This document shows, piece by piece, positions 63,911 to 64,000 of a stretch of 64,000 bases of DNA. Under the pieces are notes generated by a model, which had not been told where the DNA came from, did not search any database, and was given only the letters and a program-made list of their open reading frames with translations. Made by a program: the position numbers and the translations under genes. The DNA is from Candidatus Poribacteria bacterium. Lineage in GTDB: Bacteria > Poribacteria > WGA-4E > WGA-3G. The first letter of the stretch is position 1; every line of letters starts with the position of its first letter. The stretch covers positions 40,635 to 104,634 of the forward strand of contig JAPPIG010000082.1 of NCBI GenBank assembly GCA_028820635.1, given 5' to 3'.

Positions 63911-64000
63911 CCCCCCACAAATAAAAAATTAAAAAAAAAAAAAAAAAATAAATTTTTAAAAAAAATAAACTTAAATATTTAATGGAGCATTTTTTTTATA
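63909..64000. other. Low-complexity A/T tail, probable assembly artefact
   Basis: A run of C followed by long A runs broken by T, with essentially no G or C. It differs sharply from every other spacer in the window and sits at the very end. Confidence 0.6.

Larger units (their letters stand above)
63693..64000. other. Upstream region of the protease gene and contig end
   Basis: No gene. It contains the protease promoter (63740-63768), a repeat (63843-63910) and an A/T homopolymer-rich tail. Confidence 0.6.

Noticed and set aside
1..64000. tRNA, rRNA, prophage or insertion sequence with transposase
   Set aside because: I looked through all spacers and found no tRNA-like cloverleaf, rRNA, integrase or transposase; only short non-coding repeats.

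Overview
The window is one bacterial contig end, about 42% G+C by eye, dense in genes. The gene mix points to Candidatus Poribacteria or a close relative in the Planctomycetes-like 'glycan-degrading' phyla: several phytanoyl-CoA dioxygenase (PhyH) genes, a formylglycine sulfatase, Gfo/Idh/MocA oxidoreductases, an SMP-30 lactonase, a GH88-like hydrolase, LamG proteins, WD40 and giant TPR proteins, and large secreted proteins ending in a dockerin pair plus a YPNPFNPETWIPY-type sorting domain. This assignment is inference; there is no rRNA or marker gene in the window.

Layout. 1-15692 (minus): two tandem paralogous giant secreted TPR proteins, the first cut by the window edge and the second 2945 aa with a C-terminal beta-sandwich module. 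16141-19156 (minus): a hypothetical protein, two tiny TatA-N-terminus-like membrane peptides not previously called as ORFs, a PhyH oxygenase and a Nudix hydrolase. 19461-26586 (plus): sulfatase, a WD40 protein carrying the same C-terminal module as the giant TPR protein, PhyH and amidase. 26599-32813 (minus): a directon reading GlcD-type FAD oxidase, PhyH, AAA ATPase (DUF3696 type), PIN nuclease, Gfo/Idh/MocA, SMP-30. 33034-34814 (plus): two small secreted lectin-fold proteins sharing a C-terminal TTW motif. 35123-41811 (plus): two tandem RND permeases with no adaptor. 41873-42844: Gfo/Idh/MocA. 42879-57963 (plus): three tandem 5.1-kb units, each a promoter plus a ~1580-aa secreted propeller/Ig/dockerin/sorting-domain protein; the copies are mosaics of one another. 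57979-63692 (minus): TPR serine protease, HldE2-like nucleotidyltransferase, GH88-like hydrolase, a second AAA ATPase and an overlapping PD-(D/E)XK-like protein. The last ~90 bases are low-complexity A/T and look like a contig-end artefact.

How it may fit together. The catabolic genes (sulfatase, GH88-like, PhyH, amidase, lactonase, Gfo/Idh, GlcD) suit uptake and breakdown of sulfated or modified glycans and small organics. The giant TPR/WD40/propeller proteins are probable envelope or extracellular scaffold proteins. Two separate ATPase-plus-nuclease pairs embedded in metabolic directons are the best candidates for undescribed defence-like systems.
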